DNA from: Epinephelus fuscoguttatus
Lineage: Eukaryota; Chordata; Actinopteri; Perciformes; Serranidae
Length of the DNA: 64,000 bases
Direction of reading: 5' to 3'
NCBI RefSeq assembly: GCF_011397635.1
Contig: NC_064771.1
Location: forward strand, 17,795,379-17,859,378
Shown here: positions 1 to 12,800 of the stretch, piece by piece
How the letters are laid out: every line of letters starts with the position of its first letter
Numbering within the stretch: position 1 is the first letter of the stretch
The notes under the pieces: model-generated
The model's database searches: none
What the model saw: the letters and a program-made list of their open reading frames with translations, nothing else
What the model was told of the DNA's origin: nothing
Translations under genes and position numbers: made by a program

Positions 1-459
1 TGTTTGAGATCAGGACAGGGCCTCCTGCATTGAATTTTAACACCCTCTGCTGGAGGCACAGTACCTGCAAGTGGGATGCAAGAACCAAAATGGTGCCATT
101 TTTCACTGTGTTGTCTGACCAAGAGCTGAACTGAGCAACAGGCAGTGAATCAGAAAACAATAATAATCCACAAAATGCACTGAATGATGTCTGCAATAAG
201 AAAGTCTAAAAACTGAAAACAAAGAAGAATTATTTTACAAGTGCATTTATGAAACAAGGATCCCATATAACTGATGAAAAGTGATAAATTGTTAATTTTT
301 TTTCATCACTATCACTGAGATTGGTGAGTTGAATGCTGTGATGGAGAGTAATAAGTACTGCAGTTTTGAGTATTTTCATTTCATAGTACTTAACACTTTT
401 ACCCCACTATATTTCAGTGGAAAATATTGTACTTTATTGTGCTCTTTATTTGATTATCA

Positions 460-600
460 TCTAGATTGTTTTGGTGTGAAATATGAATAAAAATCAGAAA
501 ATCATGAATCCTATTATGACCCACTAGATTTTGAAGCCACTAGATTTATGTTGTGACTCTTTGAAAGGGCCCCGACCCCCGGGTTGGGAACCACCAGACT
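460..600. repeat. Dispersed repeat fragment
   Basis: gggttgggaaccaccaga end and gtgaaatatgaataaaaatc body. An inverted relative is at 50190-50390. Otherwise 1-1262 shows no exon; the next upstream phosphatase exon must be off the window. Confidence 0.45.
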
Positions 601-639
601 TAAGTACCAAACTGTATTTTAAACTAGCCACACCATTAA

Positions 640-870
640 CACATTCTCACTTCCAACTTGTCAAATACTGATGTTTGGTCAGTTGCCCTGCATGTCAAAA
701 TATGATGCACTAGGTACCCTCCTGCGTCGGCTGTGGACGCCCAGGGACCGTGTGTAAATTCACACTTGGGTCTTTTAAAAATAAACTTCTGTTTTCACGG
801 GAAATTTACAACTTCCAATTGAAATGCATTCAGTTTTTTTTCCAAAATAAACTTACAACAGAAATAACAA
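640..870. repeat. Dispersed repeat, related to 59.87-60.13 kb
   Basis: Shares cacattctcact, tgatgtttggtca and ctgttttcacgggaaattta with the right-hand copy, same orientation. Confidence 0.5.
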
Positions 871-1262
871 ACTTTATTTTTAGGTTTACTTCCTTATGTT
901 TTGGAAACAAGTTCACTTAAGTACGTGGTTAGGTATCAAAAAAACATCATGGCTTTGGCTTAAAGTAAGTACATACTCACTAATGTACCTCACTAGTGCA
1001 AAATGCTACACATACTATCACACTATGTGGTTATTAAAATCACTTGAGTGATTTTTGGTTTCACATGAGATATGAAGAACAGTCTCATGGCTGAAAGTCC
1101 AGAGTTGTTTGACCCATCATTAAAAGTAAAATATATGCAATTTCTTTTCAAATGCAGAACTTTTACTTGTTAGGAAATATTCAAAGATAACTGTATTAAT
1201 ACTTTAACCTGAGTTAAGGATCTGCTGGTTGATTGTAATGTTCTCTTTTCTTCACATTGCAG

Positions 1263-1358
1263 TACTTTGTGGAGAGACTCTCCAACCACACTGGCTACCC
1301 CGTCTCCAAACTGGTTGGCAAAAAAATATGGAGGGTCTACGACACCCTTACCTGTCAG
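1263..1358 (+). CDS. acp4: acid phosphatase exon ([12 protein letters not shown]...)
   Basis: First exon of the gene inside the window, 96 nt, phase 0 at both ends. It encodes the family segment [14 protein letters not shown] and one glycosylation sequon (NHT). Confidence 0.85.
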
Positions 1359-3351
1359 GTATACTTGGTGTTTCACAGTAAGCACATGTTCCACCCATAA
1401 ACCCACTGATACTGACTGTATTCTGCAGTTTACACATGCTTCAATTACTGATACATGCAGCAGCTGCAGAGCAGTGAGAGTCAAACAGAAAGAGGAAAAA
1501 AAAGAGAAAAGGAATCTGTTTTCTTCCACACATCTGCAGAGAGATGAGGAGGGGGCTGGAGCGTGGGGAAATCATTTTTATACATACAGTATGAAATGAA
1601 TAGGATAACATATTGAAATGATAATTAAAGCATTATGAGATGGGTGGATTCTAGGCCAGGTTGAATACGCTCATTCACACTTGCAAAATGAGCATCTGTT
1701 ATCTTCAGACTGGCGCTAAAAATAGCCGGGATAATAGAAACGATGAAATACAGCCATTTAAACCCCCTTTGTTGCGATTCATGTGTTGTGTAATGTGATT
1801 ATTAGCGTGATGCAGGGTAATGAATGCTATTTTCTTGTGCAGAGGATCCATAACTTGACTCTCCCACGCTGGGCCACCCAAGATGTTCTGGACACCCTGA
1901 AGAGAATTGCATCATTTGAGGTCATGTACAGCATCCTCAGTCACAAGCGGAAAGAGAAGGCCAGGCTCTCGGGAGGTGAGGATTCGCATTAGAGCCAATT
2001 AATTTAAAGCACTGTTGTGATGGGAAAAAATGTTATTAGAGTGAAAAAAAAGCTCAGTGTATCTAATGTTGTGACTGCTGGCAGAGGCTTTGTTTATGCC
2101 TCAGACAGTGTAAAGTGTTGGGCCGGGCTTCCCAAAAGCATATTAGCACATAAGAGCTAATGGGACAAAGATGATTACAGTGCTAAGACAAGATGCTCAG
2201 TAAGGTCACAACGATTGTGTTGGTGTCTGGGAAAATTTCATTTGCACTGTTGACACTGACGTGTTAATTTACCAGGGGTGCTGCTGAATGCCATCCTGAG
2301 GAATTTCTCCAGGGCTGTAGAGCAAGGGAGCACTCTCAAATTCATTATGTACTCAGCTGTAAGTTCAACGTTTGGGCACATTTTATCTGCCTCACATGCA
2401 AAACTGCTGTTTCACATACTGTATATCTCCCCCACCCCCTTCATGGTTCTCATTCCAGCATGACTCTACCCTCATCACCCTCCAGGCGGCTCTGGACGTG
2501 TACAACGGCCTTCTTCCTCCTTACGCTTCCTGTCAACTCTTTGAGTTCTACCAGGAGTATGATGGGTAATGACGTCCTGCCTGCTCCTTGTATATTTAAT
2601 GATACATATCTAGGTCAGATGGCCAAAACACACCACCTTTAGAGCAATCGCCTCCCACTGTTTAGCCACACCGAACCATTCAAGTGCATTTCCTTTTCAA
2701 TTCGGTGGAAACCTGGCAGCCATCCAGGACTGCAACAGCCAAATTAGCACATGATACAAAAGCCATTTACATAACCCTTACCACAAGAGTGTTTCATCTC
2801 ATTGTGCTAATCCTAATAATTCCCCAGTTCCTATTCTCTGGAGCTGTATTACCGCAATGACTCCTGGCGCGACCCTTACCCCAACCCTGTGCCAGGTTGC
2901 AACGGCTTGAACCCCTGTCCGCTGCCCGTATTCACTGAGCTGGTGCGGGATGTGATGGCAGAGGACTGGGAGGCTGAGTGTGGCTTTAGGACAAGATTAT
3001 CAAGCACAGGTGAAAGAGTTGTTTTCTTCATACTCTCACATTCGCACTGACTTCTATTCAGCACATATTTTGACATTGTTAACGCTTCGCTGCAATATGT
3101 TTATTCCTGTACTCACTTTGGGGAACAGTGTGGGGGATTTTCAGCACAGACCGTCTGATTTAAAAATACCAAGGCTTTTTGGAAATCTTCCAAACGTTCC
3201 ACATTCACATGTACCCTAAACAGGATTGTTGTCTCCCACAGGTGTCATAACAGTTCTCGCAGTGGCTGTGGGTCTCCTGGCAGTGGCGCTGTTGTTCAGC
3301 ATAGGAGTTGCAATCCACAGGAGGAGGGCGCACTACTCCAGGGAGGTGTAG
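1263..3351 (+). CDS. acp4: Lysosomal/testicular-type acid phosphatase, 3' part (six exons)
   Basis: Histidine acid phosphatase that hydrolyses phosphomonoesters, probably membrane-anchored in the lysosome or secretory pathway. Coding exons are 1263-1358, 1843-1975, 2276-2358, 2459-2565, 2828-3009 and 3242-3351. All have GT-AG borders and agreeing phases, and they total 711 nt (236 codons plus TAG). Visible features: [14 protein letters not shown], then YSAHDSTL with the catalytic His-Asp pair of the family, four N-glycosylation sequons (NHT, NLT, NFS, NDS), a cysteine-rich PGC..PCPL segment, one hydrophobic transmembrane stretch and a short basic tail ending HYSREV. The tail Tyr is followed by SRE, so it is not a YxxPhi lysosomal sorting signal like that of ACP2. 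GGVLLNAIL and HDSTL look closer to ACP4 than to ACP2 as I remember them; the choice is an inference. The N-terminal exons with the RHG active-site motif are off the left edge. Confidence 0.88.
1843..1975 (+). CDS. acp4: acid phosphatase exon ([11 protein letters not shown]...)
   Basis: 133 nt, phase 0 to 1. Encodes [15 protein letters not shown], with an NLT sequon, and the basic helix leading to KARLSGG. Confidence 0.85.
2276..2358 (+). CDS. acp4: acid phosphatase exon ([12 protein letters not shown]...)
   Basis: 83 nt, phase 1 to 0. Encodes [12 protein letters not shown] through KFIMYSA. The next exon opens with the catalytic HD. Confidence 0.85.
2459..2565 (+). CDS. acp4: acid phosphatase catalytic HD exon
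   Basis: 107 nt, phase 0 to 2. Opens with [17 protein letters not shown]. The His-Asp pair is the second conserved catalytic motif of histidine acid phosphatases (the Asp acts as proton donor). [12 protein letters not shown] follows, as in the family. Confidence 0.88.
2828..3009 (+). CDS. acp4: acid phosphatase exon ([12 protein letters not shown]...)
   Basis: 182 nt, phase 2 to 1. Holds the last lumenal strand (LELYYRNDS), the disulphide-type PGC and PCPLPVF motifs, and the stem before the membrane anchor. Confidence 0.86.
3242..3351 (+). CDS. acp4: acid phosphatase last exon: TM anchor and tail
   Basis: 110 nt from phase 1 to the TAG at 3349-3351. Encodes a run of about 23 hydrophobic residues ([18 protein letters not shown]...) and the tail [12 protein letters not shown], a type I membrane topology. 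Confidence 0.85.
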
Positions 3352-3466
3352 TGCAGACGTCTGTCACACATGTGCCAAAAATACAGAAAGGTGCTTCTCT
3401 AAAAATAGTGTGCCATGTATTTTTAATACTTCCTGATTGGGTGTGTATGGAAGGGAGTGTGAGCTC

Positions 3467-3572
3467 TTTATTTCTTCTTCTATGAATACAGTGTGTGTGA
3501 TTAAAAGATTTTTTAAACTGAGAAATAAAATTCAAAATAAAGTATTTGTCGCAGGCATCACTAAATTTTATT
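3467..3572 (-). terminator. poly(A) signals of mybpc2
   Basis: TTTATT on the + strand (AATAAA on the minus strand) occurs at 3567-3572 and 3467-3472, about 100 and 200 nt past the mybpc2 stop codon. Either one makes the two converging transcripts meet or overlap. Confidence 0.5.
3524..3541 (+). terminator. poly(A) signals of the acid phosphatase gene
   Basis: Two AATAAA hexamers, at 3524-3529 and 3536-3541, lie about 175-190 nt after the stop codon and 130 nt before the stop of the converging gene. Confidence 0.6.
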
Positions 3573-3669
3573 AGATTTACTGTTAACAGTGTGCACAACA
3601 CATACTGATATTCACTGTTAATTCAATCTTTGGTTCACAACATTTCACATTCTTTTGCTGTTCGGCTTC

Positions 3670-3692
3670 TCACTTGTCCAGGTCTGTGGCAA
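3670..3692 (-). CDS. mybpc2: mybpc2 exon 33: last codons IATDLDK and stop
   Basis: 23 coding nt after a clear cccacag acceptor complete the split Ile codon and end in TGA (complement of 3670-3672). The 3' UTR continues toward 3.55 kb or further. Confidence 0.85.
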
Positions 3693-6600
3693 CTGTGGGA
3701 AAAACAGGACAGATGAAGAGAGTTAGATTTTGTTTAAATAAGCCTAAATTGAATGGCAAGTATTGCGTTTCATATCCACATTCAAACAATTCAGCTCCAT
3801 TGCAGCTGTCATCCTAAACACAGTCTGCTCTGGCTTTGAGTGTGTAGTGCATGATCAAAACTAACCATGTAATAATCATCTGTATTTAACATAACAAAAG
3901 AAACTCATCTTGCCCCCCCCCCCACCCCCCCCCACCCCACCCCCCCAACCCCCCACCCGTCATCCCCCTCTGTTCTTACTTCGGACATCCAGCTGGCACT
4001 CCACTTCGTCCTGGCCCAGCTCATTGACAGCCATGCAGGAGTATTTGCCTCCATCAAAGGTGCCAGGCTTGCGAATGTTGAGGGTCAGCACTCCCTGGTA
4101 GTTCCGCATCAAGTACTTGGGATCATCACCAATAATCATCCTGTTCTTCATCCAGATGATCTTAGGCTAAGACAAGAAAATGTTAAATGAATAAGTAATC
4201 AAGTGGAACGCATCTAAATCTTAGATTATAGAAAGACTGTCTTTTTATGTTGGTGGATCTGGATACAAGTCCTCCTTGCAGTGAACTTCAGATGTTGATT
4301 TGCATATGAGAACCGGCACTGTCAGCCTGTGACTCACGCTCCACGGGCTATTTTAACATGCATGTTTACCTTGGGGAAGCCTTTGACGGCACAGCTGATG
4401 GCGGTGCTGTAGCCGGCCACCACAGATCTGTCAACCAGGGGCTGAGTAAACTTAGGCACACAGGACATGTCCTTCTCCTTGTAGGGGTTTCGTTTGTGCT
4501 CCAGGCCTATGGAGAAGGGTGGGAGGGCAGGCAAACTTAGTCAGCCGCCATAAATCAGAGTGGAAATGTGGCATATTTTACTTGGTATCTTCAATGATAG
4601 TGTAAAAGGCAATCCACACTACACACACACACACACACACACACTATCAGTACTGTTCACACCTGTCTTGGCAATGACGGCCGTGTTCTTGCTGACACGT
4701 GCGTCCTCGCTCAGGCCGCAGATGTTTTCACTGAAGACGCGGAACATGTATTCATTGCCCATGATCAGATCTGAAGCTGTGCAGTTTGTTCGTCTGTTGT
4801 GCTCATAGACAGTAAACCATTCCTGGAAAGAGAGACAGGTCACATTATTACATTAGAGAGGACATAATATTAATTAAAAAAAACACTTATTCTCCTCATA
4901 CTGTCCATGCTGGAACACCTGTATTTAGTGTCTGTACTGAAATACTTCGTTTTACTGCCTGTCTCTGTAAGCCTCCTTCCCTGAAAAGACCAGTCTGCTC
5001 TGATTGGTCGGTGTTTCCAGGTCTTCCATATCTGTGCTTATCGCATCTTTACCAGTCCCCCAGAAAGCCAATTGTCGTAGTGGCCAAACAGTGTAATTAC
5101 ATCTGTCACATGATGCTATCGGGCCCCAAAAAATACTTTTTCCCACAGACTTATACAGTTAAAGAGACCTCTGTAAATCACTTAATAGATCGTTTGGCGT
5201 TCCACGACCCCCCACTAAAGGACTTTTTTTACTATCAGAATTTAATCCATTTGGTTCAATCACATTTGGAAAGTTTGAAAAAGCCTCACCACTGAATCAT
5301 TTTACCCCCATTTAGGTTAGCCGTGTGCTAAACTAGAAGTAGCCGGCTCAGTTGGTGGAAGTCTCTCATGCGCCTGCTTAATGGGCCACACAGTGTGGAA
5401 GCAGTGCCGATTAAATTTCATAAGCGGCAGTTTAACTTTTTTAAGCATTTGCTATCGTGAAAATCACCACTATAAGCTTCTAAACCAAAATCTTCACAAC
5501 AGGGTCATGTCCAAGCAGGAAGATGATTAGAAATTGAGGTGAAATTCACAACATCAGCACCCAAGATACATGTTTCCCTGCTGTTAGCATGTGACTACAT
5601 GTAGCAGTGTAGGCTACATAATGTTAACACTTGCAGGAGCATGCCTGGAGCAGATGACCATTTAAGGAAATCCGTCATGAGCTGATGTCAGCTTGTCTCA
5701 AAAGTTAAAACAATTTATTTAGAAGGGTCTGAAGCTTGCAGGTTTTGTTTACATGTTACTTTTACATACCTCATTATTGAAACTTTGGCCACATTTAATA
5801 TGAACAGCTGATATTGCAATATTATATATGTATGGCAGAAAAAAGTAAAGGCATAATAAAGCCCCCTAAGAGACAACAAATTAAGCATATGGGCAAATCC
5901 AAGTGTCAAATACTGGCGGGATGTAATGTCAGCATTATTGTTTAGCTGCAGGCCCTACATACAGGTAACTGCAGGCATGATCTAATGTAGTCTTGAAACG
6001 CGATCACCTCTCTCACCTTAGTTTTCAAGTCTGCCTTCTGGATGGTGTATCCAGTAATTTCACAGTTGCCATCATCTCTGGGGGGGTCCCACTCCAGTGC
6101 TGCATTGAAGCCCCAGACGTCTGTCACCCTCAGGTTCACAGGAGGTCCAGGTTTATCTGAATTAATCAAATGTCAGATGTTTAGTACATTTCATCAAGGT
6201 CTGCTTTTCTTTAAATGAGTGATTTCTTAAATGTATAGTTCCCACTTATTGATAAAGTAACACTTATGAATGCAACTGGGAATGAATACTGTACATTCCC
6301 AGTTGCTGAGACCTATTAATCTTACCAACAATCCTGATGACAATGCTGGCTCTGTCCTCCATGTTCTCAATCTTTAGCACCAGCTCATACGTTCCAGAGT
6401 GCTCTCTCTCTGCTGAGCGGATGAAGAGGATGCTGTCCACATTTGAGTTACGGACATTGACCATCGTGGGGTCAAGGGGTTGACCATCCTTGAACCAGGT
6501 TGCGACAGGGCGTGGCTTACCCTAGAGGACACAAAAATGGCAGATTGTTAAGGATAAAAAGGATTTGCTTGTCAGAATAAAGTACTTGATAGGGAAGATC

Positions 6601-9429
6601 CTAAACAGAAACATAATCACTGTGTATGTTATAGTATAAGCTACGGATTTACAGGAAATGGAGAATCTGCTTTTCTTTAGGGCTGTCAGAATGTTTGCCA
6701 CTAAAGTAAGCTGGATCATGGAAAGGGCACCACCAAGTGCACCACCAATTAAGGATTGGACTCCTTTAACACAGACTAACAATGGACAGTAAAAAAAAAA
6801 AAAAAAATTGTTGCAGCAAAACCAGAGATATCATTTCTTTATGCAATGCAGTTCCTTCTGGACCCACTAAAGGCTTAATAATAAAACTTTTATACATATG
6901 CAGCAGTTCCCCTCAACACCTGTAAACAGACTCCCTTTAAAGACATAATGCCTATATTTGTTAGGGTTTAAGTAGCAGTTTTCCACTGGTATTTATTAAT
7001 ATCATATCATATATTTTACTGCTTGTAAACAGAGGCTTTCAAGCTAAATATGGAGCAGTTCCAAAATCTTAGCAAAGGTTTGTCTCTAACCTGGAAGGGG
7101 ATAGTTAGGTTGACCTTGTCTCCTACTCTCCTGATGTACTTTGTCCTCAGGTCACGAGGCAGACGAATCTTAGGATGCTCTGAAGCAGGAAAATACATCT
7201 AATTAAAATACACTGTACTGTACCATGCTAGCATTAAGCATCTGTCTATATAAACCATAACAAGCACAAAAACGCTATAACTGGGCATAAGGTATAATCC
7301 ATAAAATAAGTGCTCTTTGACTCGTGTCTGTTCACAACCAGTCCTGACTGACTCACCCATGATCTCACGGATGGTGACGGGCTGTGACAACACAGCTGGA
7401 GGACTGCGTCCAGCAATGTTTACTGCCACCACCCTGAAGTTGATCTTCTCTCCCACGGGGAGGCCACGCACCGTAAATCCCTGCCTCTCACAAAGTTCCT
7501 GGTTTGCCACCACCCACTCAGTGTCTGAAATAAAAGAGAAATATATGCAGTAAATCACAGTGAGTGGGATCTGAATCTTGTTATTTTTTTTTTTGTTTTG
7601 TTATTAGATAGATTTATTGTGATAGTAGGAGAGACATTAATTTCCTTATTGGGTTTATGGCCTGTGCCATTTTTAAACTGACTTCGGTTAACACATAAAT
7701 GTTGTTATGTTATAATTTGAGTAGAAAATGCTGATAAAAATTAGTTATTTTATTGTTTGGTCTCATCACCTCCTTCCTTGCAGTACTCAATAACATAGCC
7801 ATCCAGGCCCCCAGCTCCAATCTTCTCTGGGGCGAGCCACTTCAGGGCGCATGTGCTGTCCGTCACATCATGGACTGTCAGACGCGTTGGCTCGCTAGTT
7901 GGGGCTGAGGGTGACAGAAAGAAATACTCAAGAGAGTCACCGGAGGAAACTGAGAAACACTGAGTAAAAATGGTTGCAGTACGTACCAATAGGCATAAAG
8001 GGTTTGGAGGTGAGACTTGGTGGAGACAAGCCAATGCTGTTGACAGCAAACACCCTCATCTCATACAGAACACCCTCAATCATCCTCTTAGCCTCATATG
8101 TAGTTGAATCATATACATCAAAGTTGAGCTTTGTCCATCTGGAGGAGCCTTTCTTCTTCCTCTCCATGAGATAACCTGACAGAGGAAAAACATAGAAACC
8201 ATAAACATGGGTAGAATAATGATTTAAGACACAATACACGCAGAAACTCTATAAGATAATTAATATTCCATATGCTCAGCCCATTAAATATGAATAGTTT
8301 AAGACAAAATCCATCCTTTACCTTTGAGTGGTGCACCACCGTCAAATTTGGGAGCGTCCCAAATGATAGTGGCAGTGTCCTCTCCAACTGATGTGCATTT
8401 GATATTCTCAGGAGGGTCAGGCACATCTAAAATAAGATTACAGTTAGTTTTTACGTACATCAGTTTAAAAAACAGTAGAGGAAATACTTGATTGTAAACC
8501 ACAGTGTGGAACATCAGATCACTTACCCACAATCTTCACAAACAACACAGCCTTGTCCTCTCCCGCAGGGTTGGTAACACAGATGGTGTAGTTGCCCTCA
8601 TCGTCCCTCTCTGCCCCCTCTATGACGAAGCAGCTCAGGTCTTTCCTGGACTCCACCCTTACACGCCCTTCGGTTGCTGTAATTGGCTAACAAACAGGAA
8701 ATTGCAGCATCTTAGCACCGTGAGGGGTAACTTTGTATTAGTATTTCGCAATTTGTGGGACGTTGAACGTGACACTGACATGCAGATATTACAGTTTTCT
8801 TTAGTCAGGGCCATGCAAAGGCTCTCTGAGGCCGAGGGGTGAAAATCACAAAGAGGGCCCCTCTGCCAAGGCGAGAGGCAGGGTTCACCTGAAAGCCACA
8901 GGCGTAGGTTAAAAAACATGAAAGTAGCAGGAGACTTTTGCTTTGACAAAATTTAAGACTTTCTGATGCAGAAAATGCACATTGGTGCATAAAGGTTCAT
9001 AAGAATCAAGGAAATTAAATGTTTTATGCTAAGAATTTTCTGGCAAAGGACCCTTAAATCTCTCTGTTTCATGCGTAGTTCATATGAAATTTCCGCTCGT
9101 TACTAGGCTAATTTTTACAATGTAAAATGCCATAGGCTTGTGGTAATAACGTTAGCATGTTACATTTGTTTGGAAAACGTGTTTAGTAAGACAGTTGTTC
9201 TGTCAGTGAACCTTGTGAGTTTTAGTGAAGCCAAATTTTGTAATGTTAACTTAAATGTTGCTGATGTCCCTGGTTGTATCCATCTTGTTTTCAAACACGG
9301 AAGTAAATAGTGATCAACTTCCATTTTTTTGTGCGTGACTTCCGGTCAGCCGCTTTCCCTCATGGATTACCGGAGCTAACGGTGCAAGCTAATTTTTTTT
9401 CAATTTTCAGTTGTTTATGTTAGTCAATC

Positions 9430-9460
<31 letters not shown>

Positions 9461-9827
9461 CTGTGCATTTTGTATAACGTTAGATAACTGTGCCCATGTT
9501 TCCGTTATAACGGAAATTTATTCCCTCTAAACGTGAATAAATCGCACGTTAATCATAAACTATGAACCAAAAAAGCACAATCTATCCCGAGTGAGACAAA
9601 CTGCTTGATCCCCGTCTCCAGTGTACTAGCAGAGAACCTGCAGAACCGAATCAGCGAAAAAACACACCAGGCTACACAGCCTCTCTATCTGAGCAGCTGA
9701 AGCTGCAGCTCGCACCCTCGACACACAGACATACAGACGGTGCCTCTGCATGCCAGCCAAACGTGTGCGCAACTGTGAGAAATAAATATGTGAGGTGTAC
9801 ACTGCTTTTCTATCTTTTTTTCCCTTT

Positions 9828-9858
<31 letters not shown>

Positions 9859-12800
9859 GTCAGCGACATACACTCCTAACACAGGACGGGTTGTTTTTAT
9901 TGACTGAGTTGATCATTAAGCCATAGTGATGCATGGATCGGCTCTGATAGCACCTGAATCAGCATGTACGCATCAACCATCCAGCCGTTACAACATGATT
10001 GAGCTAGCAAAGCAGTTTTGTGTTGCTATGTGTGGTATTTATTCAGTTTTGGGAAATGACGATGTCTAGAAAGCATCAGTGGCTGCAGCTGACAGGGACA
10101 GCTAACGTTAACACTAGCAGCAAAGCTAACATCAGGATCGTCATCCGTTAAAAGCCTCCCGTTGTCGGACACGACATGAAACTACTCCAGTTAGCTCAAT
10201 CATGTTGTAACTAAGACATCCGCTGGAGAAAATATTTTTTTCACGGGCCACTTTGACCGCAAGTGTCGCACAAAAAAACGGAAGCTGGCTGCGTTCTGTT
10301 TTGCCTCTGTGTTTCCGTGAAAAATAAGGTGGATATGAGTAGAGAGAAGTCTGCTAGTTGCTCGGCTAATTTATACAATGTAAAATGCCATAGGCTTGTG
10401 CTAAAAATGTTAGCATGTTGTATTTGTGGGGAAAATGTGTCCAGCAAAAGACAAGTGTTTGTCTGTGGATGCTGTGAGTTATAGTGAAGCTAATTTGTGT
10501 ACTTGTTATTGAAACTGTATCTATTAAGCCATGTTTAATGTGTGTTTTGAATCAACTTAACTTTACAGCACTTCACAGAAACTTCCATCGCCGACTAGGG
10601 TTTTGGAGGTGTAACTGCAGAGTGACACAGACACACCACCCTACAAGTATAAATGCTCATAACAGATTAGACCACGTGCGTAGGTTATTGCGTAGGGTCC
10701 GCCCCACAAGTATAAATCCCCCTTCAATCCCCCTTCAAGCTACCCTAGAGCAGCACACTAAAAAGAGAGGGTCTGGGGCAAATCGCAGGGGCATTTGTGC
10801 CAGTTAAGAGGGCATTTATGGGACATTTGAGTTGACCAGAGGGAGACCTTGGCAGAACTTTGGCTTACCAATGGTCTCTAAAGTGCTACAGTAAAGTGAC
10901 ATTGAGTCAAAAAAAGAAGCATGGCGCTTTCCTGCTGAGGGCACAGAAATATCTTGTTTCAAAAAAAGGGGCACGTTTGGCACCAAATACATCAGGGACA
11001 TTCTCTTTGCTTTGCACCACTGTGCCCCTAACTGCCTCTGGGCACAGAGATTTCCATTGGTTGGGTCAAATCTCAACAGAGCAGCAGTTTTTTTTTCTGG
11101 TGAGGTAGCATTCAACTGAGGCCCAAAGAGACAAAGAGGGGGAGGATATTCTATATGAAACAAAACAAAAAAAACAAAACAATAGATCATACTGCACAAA
11201 CAGGTTCCAGGATCATGGATACCAGGGTCAGGGTAAGATTTAGTGACCCTTTTTACTTGTCACATCCTTACTTGATCTCCTCTCGACCAAACAGCGGTGG
11301 GTGCTGGCTCTCCTGTGATCTCCACATCCAGACGGAGCTTGTTGCCTGCGACCACAATGATGGTGTTTTGGGAGACCATGTTTCCAGTGGTGTCCAGGTG
11401 GATCTTTGGAGGATCTGGTTAAAGTACAACATACAAAGAAAGAGAATGTGTGGAAGTGGGATTGGGGTATGATGAACTTGTTTTTAAGTATTTGAGAGCT
11501 AAGATAATTTAGGACTACTTACCTTGTCTGGGCACATAGTCGATCTTGATTTCTGTTTTGAGAGTAAAAAAGAATTGACAATGTCATGTAGGCTGCTGGT
11601 GATTATTGCATCCACAATAGCACCTTTGTAAGCATTCTTTCTTTCTCACCCAAAAAGTTGAGTTTAGCAGAAAGCGACAGAGCGTATCCATCAGGGACAA
11701 ATGTGTAGTCTCCTGCATCCTCTGGTTTCACATCATTAATAATCAGCCGATGAAACCTGAAGCAAACAATAGAGAATATTTAGATAAAGGCAGGATGTGT
11801 TTGATCGTCAGTTGTGACAAACATCCTAAAAATGCTTTTTAAATCTCTCCATATGTCCTTGTACCTTCCAATGTGAGACATCTTGATGCGATCGCTTGGC
11901 AAGACCTCTACTCCGTCTTTATACCACTTTCCTGTGACCTTCTCATCAGACACCTCACACTTGAACACAGCCTGGTCTGCTGCCCTGACTGTCAGATCAG
12001 CAATGTCCTGCAACACCTCCAGTTGTTTTTCTGAATAAGACATTGGAAACCACAAGCAAACAGTTCAGGCAGGAGAGAGGCGCGTGCAAAGGTGAGGGGA
12101 GGAGAGGGAGGATAAGGTTCATGATGGCAACATCTTGACACCCACTGCCATGACTTGTTAGTTTGTTTGTAAAGAGAGGCGTTAAGCCCTCGGGCAAGCG
12201 ATTAAATTCAGCTGCATCCTCAGCACTGCATTTCTAATGACAGAAAACCCAAACTAAATATAGTAAATCTGTACAAAGTCTGCACACTGATTCTTTATAT
12301 CAAATAATCTAAAAATTTTAATGTTGTATAAACTCTGCAATCACTAAAAAAATGACATAAATAAAGTAATTAAAATATTTTCTAGTGATACCTTCCACCT
12401 CCAGCTCTCCTTTGGTATGCCCTCCATTTGTCCAAGCATGGTACATTCCAATGTCTTCCAGCGTAGCCTCCTGGATGATGAGTACGTGCCTCTTTCCATC
12501 CTTCTTGAAGCGATACTTTGAGGAATCTTTATCTTTGTGAAGCTCTATATCCTCAAAGTACCTGGAAAAATAATAGACATGAGCACATTAAAACACATCA
12601 GTGCTAACTGTGAGTCTGACATACTGTGATGTTGCTACCAGCCAGTGACTGCTAAAAAGTTGTTTTGCATTCACCAGTGGGAAATTATGTACTTTTTTTT
12701 TTTATCTGTTAAATAACACTAGTCCATACCCATTGGTAGCTTTGTCACCTTCTACCTATGCCAATCCTCAATGCCTATGTGCAGTTTCACATAGACTGAC

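Larger units (their letters stand above)
8810..11110. mobile_element. Composite of mobile-element fragments in the C5 intron
   Basis: 9095-9250 and 10355-10500 are direct copies (acaatgtaaaatgccatagg). 9987-10008 and 10189-10211 form an inverted pair (gttacaacatgattgagcta). cagggccatgc at 8810 looks like a hAT end. This explains why the intron is 2.6 kb although the exons are ordinary. Confidence 0.6.

Noticed and set aside
5011-5295. 94-codon plus-strand frame in the C9 intron
   Set aside because: Antisense to mybpc2, no conserved features, ordinary intron composition.
10816-11199. 127-codon minus-strand open frame in the C5 intron
   Set aside because: Lies in mobile-element debris and overlaps frames on the other strand; no protein family features.
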